NCBI GenBank assembly: GCA_949289145.1
Contig: CASEML010000019.1
Span: 44,110-108,109 of the forward strand
Source of the DNA: an uncultured Eubacteriales bacterium
GTDB lineage: Bacteria > Bacillota > Clostridia > Lachnospirales > Lachnospiraceae
Reading direction: 5' to 3'
DNA: 64,000 nucleotides
The notes beneath the pieces are model-generated. The model was not told where the DNA came from and did no database searches. It was given only the letters and a program-made list of their open reading frames with translations. Made by a program: the position numbers and the translations under genes. Each line of letters begins with the position of its first letter. Within the stretch, counting starts at the first letter, position 1. This document shows, piece after piece, positions 36,270-45,996 of the stretch.

Positions 36270-36578
36270 ATGGCTAGAAGTTTAAGAGAGCGCAGAAGAC
36301 GAAGTCAGAACAGATTCGCCATGATGTCAATTTCAGCGGTAGTTCTTGTGATGCTGGTGGTTATTACGATTAAAAGCGTTGAACTCCAGTCAAAGAGTGA
36401 TTATTATGCTTCCAGAGAGGCGGTATTAAATAAGCAGATAGCAGAGGAACAGGAGCGAACCGAGGAAATTGCAGAGTACAAAAAGTACGTTCAGACGAAA
36501 AAGTATGTAGAGGAAGTAGCAAAAGACAAATTAGGGCTGGTATACGATGACGAAGTTATATTTAAGCCGGAAGAATAG
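36270..36578 (+). CDS. divIC: Septum formation initiator DivIC/FtsB-like
   Basis: 102 residues: short basic cytoplasmic N-terminus, one membrane helix (about 18-38) and an extracytoplasmic coiled coil ending with the family pattern 'YVEEVAKDKLGLVYDDEVIF'. It belongs to the FtsL-FtsB-FtsQ type division complex. ATG 36270 is preceded by AGGGGG; a GTG 9 bp upstream is too close to that site. Last gene of the rqcP-yabP-yabQ-divIC group, with a terminator at once after it. Confidence 0.87.
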   Translation: MARSLRERRRRSQNRFAMMSISAVVLVMLVVITIKSVELQSKSDYYASREAVLNKQIAEEQERTEEIAEYKKYVQTKKYVEEVAKDKLGLVYDDEVIFKPEE

Positions 36579-36614
36579 AACCGTTGTATGAAGTACATGC
36601 AGACGGTTCTTTTT
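36577..36614 (+). terminator. Intrinsic terminator after divIC
   Basis: AGAACCGT pairs with ACGGTTCT, followed by TTTT. It overlaps the divIC stop codon. Confidence 0.8.
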
Positions 36615-36719
36615 ATATCTCACATGAGCATCCTAAAAAACATGAGGTACTTCGAAATCCCATAGAAAGGCAAAACAAAAAATTTCTGTCAAAAACTTTT
36701 TTAAAATCTCACTAAAGGT

Positions 36720-36752
36720 TTGACAAACATTGCAAAAGGACAAATTTATAAT
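36720..36752 (+). promoter_or_regulatory. Spo0A-type sigma-A promoter of spoIIE
   Basis: TTGACA and TATAAT are separated by 21 bp, the unusual spacing of Spo0A-activated spoIIE/spoIIG promoters in Bacillus. Near-matches to the 0A box TGTCGAA lie at 36687-36693 (TGTCAAA) and, inverted, at 36719-36725 (TTTGACA). Confidence 0.75.
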
Positions 36753-36790
36753 GCTCTCCATAACCAAACAAATTAGGAGGGTATGATAAA

Positions 36791-38479
36791 ATGAGAAAAG
36801 AATTAGGAAAGAAAATGTTATTGCAACTGGTGGGATTTTTTATGACAGGAATCAGTTATTTTGGGTATTATCCATTGGGGCTTAGCTTTTTTGTGGCTGC
36901 CTATCGGGAAAAGGTTATGAGACTGCTGCTTTTTCCCGTTATGTTTATTGGAATGTCGTTATTTATGGAACCCTTACAGCTTGCAAGGTACGGACTGTGT
37001 ATGATTGTTGCCGCTGCGGTTACCTCTATATTGGAACTGGACAAAGACAATAGATTTAAAAGGCTGGGAAGCGTAGCAGCCGGCGTCAGCACTTCCGCTA
37101 TGACATATGTAGATTATGCACTGAACGGAGGAGAAATCTACCGAGTATATATGGGAATAGGGGAAGGCGTACTTATCTTTGCTTTGTCAGAAGTTATGGC
37201 CTGGGGAATACGATACATATTAAAGGAACGAAAAGCAGAAGATGTTGTAGAGATGTCGGAAGTATTTGATTATCGGTATAAAGAACGGGAGAAGATGGAA
37301 GGGATTGCAAAGGCCTTTAAATCTCTGGCCTCCACCTTTACCAATTTATCAGAAAGCACAGTAGTGGCCATGAATTCCGGGTTTTCAGACGGTATGGGAG
37401 GAGGCGTGCTGATGTCATCGCCGGCGGATTTTGCAGTGATGCAGAAAATGAATACCATGTGGCATAATAAACTATGTGAAAACAGGCTGGCAATTGCAGG
37501 GCAGCTTAACGAGATGGCACATATCTTATCTGGAGTTGCCAGAGATACTTATGAAATTCAGGAAGGTTCCGTCAGTTTGGAAGAAAAAATCACCAAAGAA
37601 TTAAAAGCGATGCATATCAAAGTACAGGGGATTGACATCATAGAGCGGTCAGATAAAGGAATAGAAATATATGCCAGCATATGTTCTAAAAGAAACCGAT
37701 GTATTATGACAAAGGACGTGGCATCAGCCATCAGCAATGTGTGTGGGAAGAAGATGGTGGCTTCCAAGGACAGTAAAGTGGTAGTATATAAAGATTTCAG
37801 TCCGGTGATGTTTGTGGAGGATGTGAATTTTAAGGTACTCTACGGTGTTTCCAGACGGGTAAAAACGGGAGAGCGGATATCCGGCGATAATTTTTCCTTT
37901 ATTGATCGCAATGAAAATAAGGCAGTAATTGCTCTTTCGGACGGTATGGGCTCCGGTCTGTTGGCCTGTCAGGAAAGTGAGATGGTCATTGAACTGATAG
38001 AGCAGTTTATGGAGGCAGGATTCTGCAAAGAAACAGCGGCGAGAATGATCAATTCCAGCATGGTGACCACTTCCGGTTCTCAGCTTTATTCCACCATAGA
38101 TATCAGTGAAATCGATTTGCGCAGTGGTATCTGTGAGTTTTTAAAAGTAGGTGCAGCGGCAACTTTTATCAAGCGGGGCACTTGGGTGGAAACGATTCAG
38201 TCCACCAGTCTGCCGGCAGGCATGTTTGAACAAGTGGACTTTGACACCACTGCCAAAAAGTTGTACGATGGTGACTATATTATTATGATCAGCGATGGAA
38301 CTATGGACTGCATTGCCGGTGACAACAAAGAGAACGAACTGAAAAATATTATTCTCAATACTACTGTGGAAAATCCTAGAGAAATGTCCGAATATATAAT
38401 GGAGGAAATTATTCGCAGAAGTGACGGGTATATACCTGACGATATGACAATTCTGGTGACAGGTATGTGGAAAAAATAA
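36791..38479 (+). CDS. spoIIE: Stage II sporulation protein E phosphatase
   Basis: 562 residues, shorter than the about 827 of Bacillus because the membrane part has only about five helices (10-145) instead of ten. A central regulatory region (about 160-340) leads to a PP2C-type phosphatase (about 350-560) with the metal-binding 'IALSDGMGSG' and 'IMISDGTMD' and terminal 'PDDMTILV'. It dephosphorylates SpoIIAA-P to release sigma-F in the forespore and joins FtsZ at the polar septum. AGGAGG precedes the ATG. Its promoter has Spo0A-type spacing. Confidence 0.92.
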   Translation: MRKELGKKMLLQLVGFFMTGISYFGYYPLGLSFFVAAYREKVMRLLLFPVMFIGMSLFMEPLQLARYGLCMIVAAAVTSILELDKDNRFKRLGSVAAGVSTSAMTYVDYALNGGEIYRVYMGIGEGVLIFALSEVMAWGIRYILKERKAEDVVEMSEVFDYRYKEREKMEGIAKAFKSLASTFTNLSESTVVAMNSGFSDGMGGGVLMSSPADFAVMQKMNTMWHNKLCENRLAIAGQLNEMAHILSGVARDTYEIQEGSVSLEEKITKELKAMHIKVQGIDIIERSDKGIEIYASICSKRNRCIMTKDVASAISNVCGKKMVASKDSKVVVYKDFSPVMFVEDVNFKVLYGVSRRVKTGERISGDNFSFIDRNENKAVIALSDGMGSGLLACQESEMVIELIEQFMEAGFCKETAARMINSSMVTTSGSQLYSTIDISEIDLRSGICEFLKVGAAATFIKRGTWVETIQSTSLPAGMFEQVDFDTTAKKLYDGDYIIMISDGTMDCIAGDNKENELKNIILNTTVENPREMSEYIMEEIIRRSDGYIPDDMTILVTGMWKK

Positions 38480-38505
38480 AGAAAACGAAATGCAGGAGAA
38501 CGCAA

Positions 38506-39924
38506 ATGAGAAAACAGGTTTTTGATTATATAGTAAAACATGATATGATACGTGAAGGGGATACTGTGATTGCAGGAGTATCCGGAGGTGCAGATTCTGT
38601 GTGCCTTTTGCGCCTGCTGGCAGACTATGCAGGGAAAGTTTCTATTATGTTACGAGTGGTGCATGTGGAGCATGGAATCCGCGGACAGGAAGCGTTGGAT
38701 GATATGGCATTTGTACAAAAGCTTTGTGAAAAACTTAACGTACCTTGCACAGTATATCATTATCAGGTACCCAAACTGGCAAAAGAACAGGGGGTGTCTG
38801 AGGAAGAAGCAGGAAGGTGGGCACGTTATCAGGCGTTTGGCAGGGAAAGGGAAAAAATTGATGGAAGGGTAAAGATTGCTGTGGCGCATAACCGTAATGA
38901 CAAAGCAGAAACCATGCTTTGGAACCTGATTCGGGGCAGTGGCATGACCGGCTTAAGCGGAATTGCACCAGTACGTGGGGATGTGATACGCCCATTGCTT
39001 GGGCAGGAGCGCCCAGCCATCGAGCAGTATCTTGCCAGGATTCATCAGGATTACCGTACAGACAGCACAAATCTGACAGAGGATTACACCAGAAATAAAA
39101 TAAGACATGCCATCCTCCCAGTGATGGAGCAGATCAATAAACAGGCAGTAAAAAACATAGACCATGCCTGTGACCGGATATCACAGGCGCAGGAATATTT
39201 AAGGGGAGTCGTGGCATATGAGTTTCGGCGTATAGTGCAAGTTAAGAAAGACTGTTTATGCATTGAGATAGCAAAACTAGACCAGACCGAAACATATATT
39301 AAAAATGAAATTGTTTTAAAAGTGCTTTACCAATGTGCAGGCAGCCGAAAAGACATTGGTAAGGTGCATGTAGATGAGGTGCTTTCCCTGATGACCAAAG
39401 AATCGGGAAAACAGGTATCCCTGCCTTATGGTATGAAAGCACAGAAAAGTTATAACATGATTATAGTGAAAAAAGACAGGGAACAAAAACAAGTGCCGGA
39501 AACTTTTCAAGTACTAATTTCCGGTGCGGGGAAATATAATATTCCAAACAGAGAAGAAGTTTTTGAGGTATTTTTCGAAAATATAAATGAAAAGAATAAA
39601 AAATTTGTAAATCCCAAACAAAAAACATATACGAAATGGTTTGATTATGATAAAATAAAGGACGGTTTGGTGATTAGAACCAGAAGAAGTGGAGACTATT
39701 TTATTATGGATGAAAAAGGACACAGACAGAGTGTGAAATCATTTTTCATCAATGAAAAGATACCTAGAGAGCAGAGAGATGAAATTCTTCTTCTGGCAGA
39801 CGGTTCACATATTGTATGGATGATAGGCTATAGAATCAGCTTTTATTATAAAATTTGCAACGACACGAAAAGAGTGTTAAAAATACAAATGAATGGAGGG
39901 GATAAAAGTGAGCGAGAAGGTTAG
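38506..39924 (+). CDS. tilS: tRNA(Ile)-lysidine synthase
   Basis: 472 residues. PP-loop ATPase motif 'AGVSGGADSVCLL' near 22-34, then 'HVEHGIRGQEAL', and the tRNA-binding TilS C-terminal domains ('RTRRSGDYFIMDEKGHRQSVKSFFI'). It changes C34 of tRNA-Ile(CAU) to lysidine so that AUA is read as Ile. ATG 38506 has CAGGAGAACGCAA before it; the in-frame ATG 39 bp upstream lies inside spoIIE. The conserved order tilS-hpt-ftsH follows. Confidence 0.93.
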   Translation: MRKQVFDYIVKHDMIREGDTVIAGVSGGADSVCLLRLLADYAGKVSIMLRVVHVEHGIRGQEALDDMAFVQKLCEKLNVPCTVYHYQVPKLAKEQGVSEEEAGRWARYQAFGREREKIDGRVKIAVAHNRNDKAETMLWNLIRGSGMTGLSGIAPVRGDVIRPLLGQERPAIEQYLARIHQDYRTDSTNLTEDYTRNKIRHAILPVMEQINKQAVKNIDHACDRISQAQEYLRGVVAYEFRRIVQVKKDCLCIEIAKLDQTETYIKNEIVLKVLYQCAGSRKDIGKVHVDEVLSLMTKESGKQVSLPYGMKAQKSYNMIIVKKDREQKQVPETFQVLISGAGKYNIPNREEVFEVFFENINEKNKKFVNPKQKTYTKWFDYDKIKDGLVIRTRRSGDYFIMDEKGHRQSVKSFFINEKIPREQRDEILLLADGSHIVWMIGYRISFYYKICNDTKRVLKIQMNGGDKSEREG

Positions 39925-40441
39925 GACTTTGCTTTCGGAAGAAATAATTGATAAACGTATCTGCCAGATTGCAGAACAGATATCAAAGGATTATAAAGGC
40001 AAAGAAATCCATTTGATCTGTGTGTTAAAAGGCGGAGTATTTTTCATGTGTGAATTGGCAAAGCGCATCAGCGTGCCGGTGAGCATGGATTTTATGGCAT
40101 TGTCCAGCTATGGCAATGGCACAGAGTCCAGCGGCAGCATTACAGTGAAAAAAGAATTAGACGAAAACATAGAAGGTAAAGATGTTTTGGTGGTAGAGGA
40201 TATTGTGGATTCCGGAAGAACTCTGAAATTTCTTTTGGAAGAATTAAAATCAAGGAATCCGGCCAGTGTTCACTTATGTACATTATTGGATAAACGGGAA
40301 CGGAGAGTGGTTGACATTCAGGCAGATTACACCTGTTTTGAAATTCCCGATGAATTTGTAGTGGGATATGGATTGGACTATGCACAAAAATATCGCAATC
40401 TGCCATATATTGGTGTTGTAGAGATAGAAAAGGAGGATTGA
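39908..40441 (+). CDS. hpt: Hypoxanthine phosphoribosyltransferase
   Basis: 177 residues, purine salvage enzyme making IMP/GMP. PRPP-binding loop '[14 protein letters not shown]' near 100, and '[11 protein letters not shown]' near 38. GTG 39908 is the best start: GGAGGGG lies 5-6 bp upstream, and the product aligns with the family N-terminus; the ATG at 39893 is upstream of that site. It overlaps the tilS end by 17 bp. Followed by ftsH after 4 bp. Confidence 0.93.
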   Translation: MSEKVRTLLSEEIIDKRICQIAEQISKDYKGKEIHLICVLKGGVFFMCELAKRISVPVSMDFMALSSYGNGTESSGSITVKKELDENIEGKDVLVVEDIVDSGRTLKFLLEELKSRNPASVHLCTLLDKRERRVVDIQADYTCFEIPDEFVVGYGLDYAQKYRNLPYIGVVEIEKED

Positions 40442-40445
40442 ATTA

Positions 40446-42284
40446 GTGAAAAAATATAGGGGATTAAGCTTTTACTTATTGTTAATAGCAGCTGCTGTAC
40501 TTGTATGGAATCTGGCCAGCTTTAGTTTTAACAGTGAAAGCTCATACACATACGGACAATTTTTAGATGCTTTAGAAGCAGGAGAAGTGGTAAAAGTACA
40601 AATCAATCAGAACGCAGAAACCCCCACAGGTTCAGTGCAGGTACGACTTTCTGACGGAGAAACAGAAATGTTTTATGTATCTGACGTAAATAAGATTGAG
40701 GAAAAACTCATAGAAATGGGTATGGACAATTATGTTATGACAGATACCAAGCGGGAGGGAATTTTCAGCAAAGTAATTCTGCCATGTGTTATTACCGGAG
40801 TTGTAGTGGTTTTAATGTTTGTGCTGATCAATAATCAGGCAAAAGGAAGCAGCGGCGGCGGAGAGATGATGAACTTTGGAAAGAGTCGTGCAAAAATGAC
40901 TACAGATGCCACAAAACTTGTGACTTTTAAGGAAGTGGCAGGTCTGGATGAAGAAAAGGAAGAACTGGAGGAAATTGTTGATTTCCTAAAAGAGCCCGGG
41001 ACCTATATCAAGCTGGGAGCCAGAATACCTAAGGGCGTTTTGTTAGAAGGACCTCCGGGAACTGGTAAGACAATGCTTGCCAAGGCGGTAGCAGGAGAAG
41101 CGGGAGTACCGTTCTTTAGCATTTCCGGTTCCGATTTTGTAGAAATGTTTGTAGGTGTAGGTGCTTCCAGAGTAAGAGATTTATTTGCGGAAGCTAAAAG
41201 AAATGCACCATGTATTGTGTTTATTGATGAAATTGATGCGGTGGCAAGACGTCGCGGTACCGGTATGGGCGGCGGTCACGATGAACGTGAACAGACATTA
41301 AACCAGCTGTTGGTAGAGATGGATGGATTTGGGGCAAATGAAGGGATTATCGTTATGGCTGCTACCAACCGTGTAGATATTCTGGACCCTGCTATTTTAA
41401 GGCCGGGACGTTTTGACCGTAAGGTAGCCGTAGGAAGACCGGACATTAAAGGAAGAGAAGAAATCTTGCAGGTACATGCCAAAAATAAGCCGTTGGCAGA
41501 TGATGTGGATTTAGAAGAAATTGCAAGAACTACTTTTGGATTTACTGGCGCAGATTTAGAAAACCTTTTAAATGAAGCGGCAATTCAGGCAGCTCGTGAT
41601 AAGCGTGCCTATGTGAAACAGTCTGATATCAAGGAAGCTTTCCTGAAAACAGGTATCGGTAAAGAAAAGAAAAGCCGTGTAGTGTCAGAAAAGGATAAAA
41701 ATATTACGGCTTACCATGAAGCAGGTCATGCCATTCTTTTCCATGTACTTCCAGATGTGGGACCGGTGTATACCGTTTCCATTATTCCAACCGGAAAGGG
41801 CGCAGCAGGTTATACCATGCCATTGCCGGAAAAGGATGAAATGTTTAATACCAAAAGCCGTATGTTACAGGATATTATGGTTTCTCTGGGCGGACGTATT
41901 GCAGAAGAAATTATTTTTGGTGATGTGACTACAGGCGCCATCAGTGATATACAGAAGGCAACGGATACTGCCAAGGCTATGGTAACAAAATTTGGTATGT
42001 CCGATGCCATTGGGCTTATTAACTATGGCAATGACGGTGATGAAGTATTTATTGGAAGGGATTTTGCTCAGACCAAAGGATACAGCGAAGAAATTGCAGG
42101 CATCATTGATAAAGAAGTGAAAAAGATTATTGATGAATGTTACGAGAAGGCAAAAAATATCCTTAAGGACAATGTAAATGTGTTGGAATCCTGTGCAAAG
42201 CTTCTGTTAGAGAAGGAGAAAATCGGAAGGGAAGAATTTGAAGGTTTGTTCCAGACAGATGCAGCGGTTCAGCTGGAAAAGTAA
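40446..42284 (+). CDS. ftsH: ATP-dependent membrane metalloprotease FtsH
   Basis: 612 residues. Two membrane helices (about 7-25 and 108-128) bracket an extracytoplasmic domain. AAA+ module: Walker A 'GPPGTGKT' near 203, Walker B '[15 protein letters not shown]', SRH 'RPGRFDR'. Zinc protease motif 'HEAGH' near 427. It degrades membrane and short-lived regulatory proteins and is needed for sporulation in Bacillus. The start is GTG 40446 with AAAAGGAGG about 12 bp upstream, near the limit of spacing. A terminator follows at once. Confidence 0.95.
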   Translation: MKKYRGLSFYLLLIAAAVLVWNLASFSFNSESSYTYGQFLDALEAGEVVKVQINQNAETPTGSVQVRLSDGETEMFYVSDVNKIEEKLIEMGMDNYVMTDTKREGIFSKVILPCVITGVVVVLMFVLINNQAKGSSGGGEMMNFGKSRAKMTTDATKLVTFKEVAGLDEEKEELEEIVDFLKEPGTYIKLGARIPKGVLLEGPPGTGKTMLAKAVAGEAGVPFFSISGSDFVEMFVGVGASRVRDLFAEAKRNAPCIVFIDEIDAVARRRGTGMGGGHDEREQTLNQLLVEMDGFGANEGIIVMAATNRVDILDPAILRPGRFDRKVAVGRPDIKGREEILQVHAKNKPLADDVDLEEIARTTFGFTGADLENLLNEAAIQAARDKRAYVKQSDIKEAFLKTGIGKEKKSRVVSEKDKNITAYHEAGHAILFHVLPDVGPVYTVSIIPTGKGAAGYTMPLPEKDEMFNTKSRMLQDIMVSLGGRIAEEIIFGDVTTGAISDIQKATDTAKAMVTKFGMSDAIGLINYGNDGDEVFIGRDFAQTKGYSEEIAGIIDKEVKKIIDECYEKAKNILKDNVNVLESCAKLLLEKEKIGREEFEGLFQTDAAVQLEK

Positions 42285-42302
42285 AATAAATAAACAAGTC
42301 AG

Positions 42303-42336
42303 AAAAAGTGCCGATTCAAAAAAACGGCACTTTTTT
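42303..42336 (+). terminator. Intrinsic terminator of ftsH
   Basis: AAAAAGTGCCG pairs with CGGCACTTTTTT. Confidence 0.9.
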
Positions 42337-42455
42337 CCATTCTTTCTGTGCAAAAAATATATTACAAATTTGTTAAAAATATAGAACAAATGTAAATTTG
42401 CATAAAAATATATGAAAAAGAATATGATATTTGTGCACACTTATTTGTAGACCGG

Positions 42456-42464
42456 TGCTATAAT
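42456..42464 (+). promoter_or_regulatory. Extended -10 promoter of candidate small RNA
   Basis: TGCTATAAT is a perfect extended -10 (TGnTATAAT). The -35 region is weak, which extended -10 promoters tolerate. Confidence 0.6.
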
Positions 42465-42470
42465 AAATAT

Positions 42471-42565
42471 CGTAAAAACCCCCCAATACATTATATAGTT
42501 TTTGCTACACCCCATAAGAAAGAAATACCTTCTCCAAAAAGGCAGCCCCCCGGCTGCCTTTTTAC
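42471..42565 (+). ncRNA. Candidate C-rich trans-acting small RNA (about 95 nt)
   Basis: Between the ftsH terminator and moxR a second transcription unit can be drawn: extended -10 promoter, start near 42471, intrinsic terminator 42536-42563 (AAAAAGGCAGCC / GGCTGCCTTTTT, loop CCCC). Stem-loop 1 pairs GTAAAAAC (42472-42479) with GTTTTTGC (42498-42505) and exposes a CCCCC loop. The linker holds ACACCCCAT and CCTTCTCC. There is no reading frame with a ribosome site. Exposed C-rich stretches that can pair with Shine-Dalgarno sequences are typical of Gram-positive regulatory RNAs such as the Rsa RNAs and RoxS. No homologue is claimed. Confidence 0.55.
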
Positions 42566-42664
42566 TTTATCTTTTTTACTAAGTATGTTTCTTGAAAGTT
42601 GATAAAAATCAGATTATAATAAATGATACATAATATGGAAGCAGAATTAGAAAGGGGCAGTATA

Positions 42665-43603
42665 ATGGAGGAAATCAAGAAGATTAAAGATAATATCGCT
42701 AAGGTAATTGTAGGAAAAGAAGAAGTAGTGGAACTGCTTTTAGCGGCAGTGATAGCAAAAGGTCATGTGCTGCTTGAGGATGTGCCGGGAACCGGCAAGA
42801 CTCTGCTTGCCAAGACTTTGGCAAAGTCTATTGACGGTTCTTTTGCAAGGATTCAGTTTACACCGGATTTACTGCCTTCAGATATTACGGGAATAAATTA
42901 CTATCGGCAGAAGGAAGGAGAATTTTGCTTTCAGAAAGGACCTGTATTTTCAAATATTGTGCTGGCTGACGAGATTAATCGTGCCACCCCCAGAACTCAG
43001 GCGGGTCTGCTGGAGGCAATGGAAGAACGACAGGTTAGCGTGGAGGGTGTCACATATTCATTGGAAGCCCCGTTTCTTGTAATTGCTACTCAGAATCCCT
43101 TGGAAACTCTGGGAACATTTCCCCTTCCCGAAGCACAGATGGACAGATTTCTTATGAAATTGTCCATGGGACTGCCGGATAAACAGGAAGAATTGCAGAT
43201 GATGGAACGGTTTTTAAAAGAAGAACCTTTAGAAACCATTGGCAGTGTGGTAACTGGAGAAGATATCATTGCATTACAGAAAAAGAGCCGGGAAATTTAT
43301 ATTCATCCTGTGTTGATGGAATATATTGCAGAGCTGATACAAGCCAGCAGGAAACATCGGGACGTAGTATGCGGTGTAAGTCCCAGAGGTACCATGGCAA
43401 TGTTAAATGCAGCCAGGGCTTATGCTGTAGTGAAAGAGCGTGGATATGTGGTGCCGGAAGATATTAAAGCGGTGGCTGTTCCGGTACTTGCTCACAGAAT
43501 ACAAGCTAGAAGCAGCAGCCTGCAGGCAGACTACACAGTGGCAGTGGTGGAAGAACTATTAAAGACCACATCTCTTCCCACGGAAGATTGGAATGGCAGA
43601 TAG
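42665..43603 (+). CDS. MoxR family AAA+ ATPase
   Basis: 312 residues. Walker A 'DVPGTGKTLLAKTLAKS' near 36, 'FTPDLLPSDITG', Walker B 'VLADEINRATPRTQAGLLEAM' and sensor 'IATQNPLE'. MoxR ATPases act as chaperones for assembly or activation of partner proteins, commonly with VWA/DUF58 proteins, as encoded next. ATG 42665 follows GAAAGGGG; upstream in-frame starts lack a site. First gene of a three-gene operon (MoxR-DUF58-DUF4129). Confidence 0.9.
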   Translation: MEEIKKIKDNIAKVIVGKEEVVELLLAAVIAKGHVLLEDVPGTGKTLLAKTLAKSIDGSFARIQFTPDLLPSDITGINYYRQKEGEFCFQKGPVFSNIVLADEINRATPRTQAGLLEAMEERQVSVEGVTYSLEAPFLVIATQNPLETLGTFPLPEAQMDRFLMKLSMGLPDKQEELQMMERFLKEEPLETIGSVVTGEDIIALQKKSREIYIHPVLMEYIAELIQASRKHRDVVCGVSPRGTMAMLNAARAYAVVKERGYVVPEDIKAVAVPVLAHRIQARSSSLQADYTVAVVEELLKTTSLPTEDWNGR

Positions 43604-43611
43604 GGGGGACT

Positions 43612-44769
43612 ATGCTTCTTATATTTATGCTTTTAGCAGCAGCCCTGTTTTATTACATACAGAAAATGATCTTTCGTAAGAATTATAAGAAAGGTCTTCA
43701 GGTAAAAATAAATTTTCAAGATAAGTATATAGAGGAAGGCGCATCTTCCGTCTTAAAAGAAGTCATTGAAAACCGCAAGATATTGCCTCTGCCGGTGGTA
43801 CATGTTTCATTTCAGACAGGAAACGGATTAAAATTTCAGTCAGAGGAAAATATTAATATTACAGATAACACCAGCAAACGAGAAGTGTTTTCGGTACTTT
43901 GGAATCAGAAGATCACTAGAAAACTTCCGGTTATCGGTGTAAAAAGAGGCCGCTACAAAGTGAAAACTGCCGATGTAAACGTATACAATTTCCTGATGAC
44001 AGACCAGTACTATTTAGAAATACCTCAGGATACGGAACTTTATGTTTATCCAAAGCATATTCCCACGAAACGGCTGAATATACTAATGCAGAGAATTTAC
44101 GGAATCATCCCAAATAGAGAAAGATTGTATGAAGATCCCTTACAATTTGCAGGAATCCGGGAGTATGCACCGGGGGATGACAAGAAAAGAATCAACTGGA
44201 AAGCCAGTGCTAAGGCTCAGAATTTGATGGTTAATATGTATGAATCCAGTGTGGCGGGAAATGTGACAGTATTTTTAGATATTTCCGACAAAGGTATCTG
44301 GAAACAGGAAAAGCTTACAGAGGAAGGGATTCGCCTTGCTGCTGCCATAAGCGTCAGGATTCTGAAAATGGGCGGCGAAGTGGCGGTATACACCAACGCT
44401 TATGGAGAAGCGGAAGGAAAAACAATCTGTATTCCTTGCGGAAAGAATTTTGATAAAGTTCATGAAATCAATCGGAGCATGGCAGAGATAAAGCTGTCAA
44501 ATGGATATGAGGACCTGTCGGAAACCTTTCAAAAGGCAACCAATGATATTTCTAAAACCGGGGGAATCTTTTTGCTGATTTCTAAGAATAGAAAAGAAAA
44601 GTATGGGGAATTGTTAAAAATATATGCTCAGAAATGTTCTGGTTCCAGTATAGGATGTCAAATCTCCTGTATGCATATTATTCCGTATCACAAAGATATT
44701 ACAGGAGAGGAAGAAGCAATACCGGCTGTGGAAGGGGTACGTGAAATTATGTGGGAGGTGGAATCATAA
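43612..44769 (+). CDS. DUF58 protein, partner of MoxR
   Basis: 385 residues: N-terminal hydrophobic helix (1-20) and the DUF58 block 'DPLQFAGIREYAPGDDKKRINWKASAKA' near 180-207, followed by a VWA-like region ('VTVFLDISDKG'). Only one helix is evident at the N-terminus instead of the usual two. The biochemical role is undefined. ATG 43612 follows AGGGGGG; the earlier in-frame ATG overlaps moxR. The stop overlaps the next start (TAATG). Confidence 0.85.
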   Translation: MLLIFMLLAAALFYYIQKMIFRKNYKKGLQVKINFQDKYIEEGASSVLKEVIENRKILPLPVVHVSFQTGNGLKFQSEENINITDNTSKREVFSVLWNQKITRKLPVIGVKRGRYKVKTADVNVYNFLMTDQYYLEIPQDTELYVYPKHIPTKRLNILMQRIYGIIPNRERLYEDPLQFAGIREYAPGDDKKRINWKASAKAQNLMVNMYESSVAGNVTVFLDISDKGIWKQEKLTEEGIRLAAAISVRILKMGGEVAVYTNAYGEAEGKTICIPCGKNFDKVHEINRSMAEIKLSNGYEDLSETFQKATNDISKTGGIFLLISKNRKEKYGELLKIYAQKCSGSSIGCQISCMHIIPYHKDITGEEEAIPAVEGVREIMWEVES

Positions 44770-45965
44770 TGTTAGAAAAAATACTGGTATGTTTCCATTT
44801 TCTGCTGCTGGAATACGGAGTATATTTTACCTTTTACAGCGATAAACTTTCGGGCTGCATTTTGCTGGTGATGATTACTTTTGGAATTCCTCTGCTTGGC
44901 AGATTATTTCGAAAAAGATTCGGTTTCTTGCTCATTGGTTTACTGGCGGAAATTTTGGTGTTGCTTTTAGCGGAAAATGTAGTAGAATTAATTATATTCA
45001 CCTTTTTTACTGTGATCTTAGTCATAGTATATACCATACAGTCAGCTTCTGAAAAAGGCAGTTTCCTCGTGACAATCAGTCCGGTGTGGCTGTTATTGCT
45101 GCTGTGCTGTCATATTCCTCTGTATTTTACGGGATATCCGGGGCAATGGCCCTTGCAGATGATAGGTGCAGGGTATGTGATTTTATACCTCTTGCATCTT
45201 TCCAATGAAAATATGGGTGATTTCAAAAAGCTGCACAGCCGGATGGAGAAGCTTCCAATCGTTCAGCTTGGAAAAACCTTTTTTATGTCGGTTTCTGGTG
45301 TGATTTTGTGGGTGGTCTTAGGTATGTTTCTTGGCAGGAACGAGAGAGCCGCCGATTACCTGAGCCGTAAGTTGTATAATTTTATAAGTCAGCTGGGTGG
45401 CGGTACTATAAAGATTGCCCCTGATGGTATGCAGGGGTCAATGGCTGATTTTATGATAGAATATACGGGAGAGTCTTATGAGCAGGACACACAGCTTCCG
45501 GAGCAATTTTATATGGTGAGTCATGCGGTGGAACATATATTTAAAGTCATGCTGTTGGTATTGGGTATGCTTCTTGTATTTTTCTTGCTGTATTCACTTT
45601 ACTGTTATCTAAAGCGGGAACAAAAAGATGATGGTGATGAGGTGGAATTTATTAAGAAAGAGGAGGAAGAAGCTCTTTCACTGTATCAGGAGCAGCGTAA
45701 GGAAGAAACAGGGAGAAAGAGGCAGTCACCGAATGCCATTGTACGCAAAATATATAAGAAGAAAATAAGGTCCGGCATGAAATCCAGAATACCTGGGTGG
45801 GCAACGCCTTACGAATTGGAAACATTGGCAGAGTGGAAGGAAAAGGGCGGTGAAAGTATGCTTCATAAACTTTACGAAAAGGCCAGATATAGTAAAGAAG
45901 GTTGCCAGAAAGAGGAGTTAGACCGATATATGTCAACAGAGGAAAAGTATCATAAATATAAATAA
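44769..45965 (+). CDS. Membrane protein with C-terminal DUF4129-like domain
   Basis: 398 residues. Six or so hydrophobic helices in the first 200 residues, an extracytoplasmic segment, one more helix (about 260-282) and a cytoplasmic DUF4129-like tail: 'IVRKIYKKKI', 'ATPYELE' and 'LYEKARYSKEG'. This arrangement resembles TgpA-type proteins but lacks the transglutaminase catalytic domain expected between the helices. With MoxR and DUF58 it forms a common Firmicutes operon of unknown function, perhaps an envelope quality-control or assembly complex. ATG 44769 overlaps the DUF58 stop and follows GGGAGGTGG. Confidence 0.75.
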   Translation: MLEKILVCFHFLLLEYGVYFTFYSDKLSGCILLVMITFGIPLLGRLFRKRFGFLLIGLLAEILVLLLAENVVELIIFTFFTVILVIVYTIQSASEKGSFLVTISPVWLLLLLCCHIPLYFTGYPGQWPLQMIGAGYVILYLLHLSNENMGDFKKLHSRMEKLPIVQLGKTFFMSVSGVILWVVLGMFLGRNERAADYLSRKLYNFISQLGGGTIKIAPDGMQGSMADFMIEYTGESYEQDTQLPEQFYMVSHAVEHIFKVMLLVLGMLLVFFLLYSLYCYLKREQKDDGDEVEFIKKEEEEALSLYQEQRKEETGRKRQSPNAIVRKIYKKKIRSGMKSRIPGWATPYELETLAEWKEKGGESMLHKLYEKARYSKEGCQKEELDRYMSTEEKYHKYK

Positions 45966-45996
45966 GTAGTCCATGATAAATGAAAGGGAGTTTATT

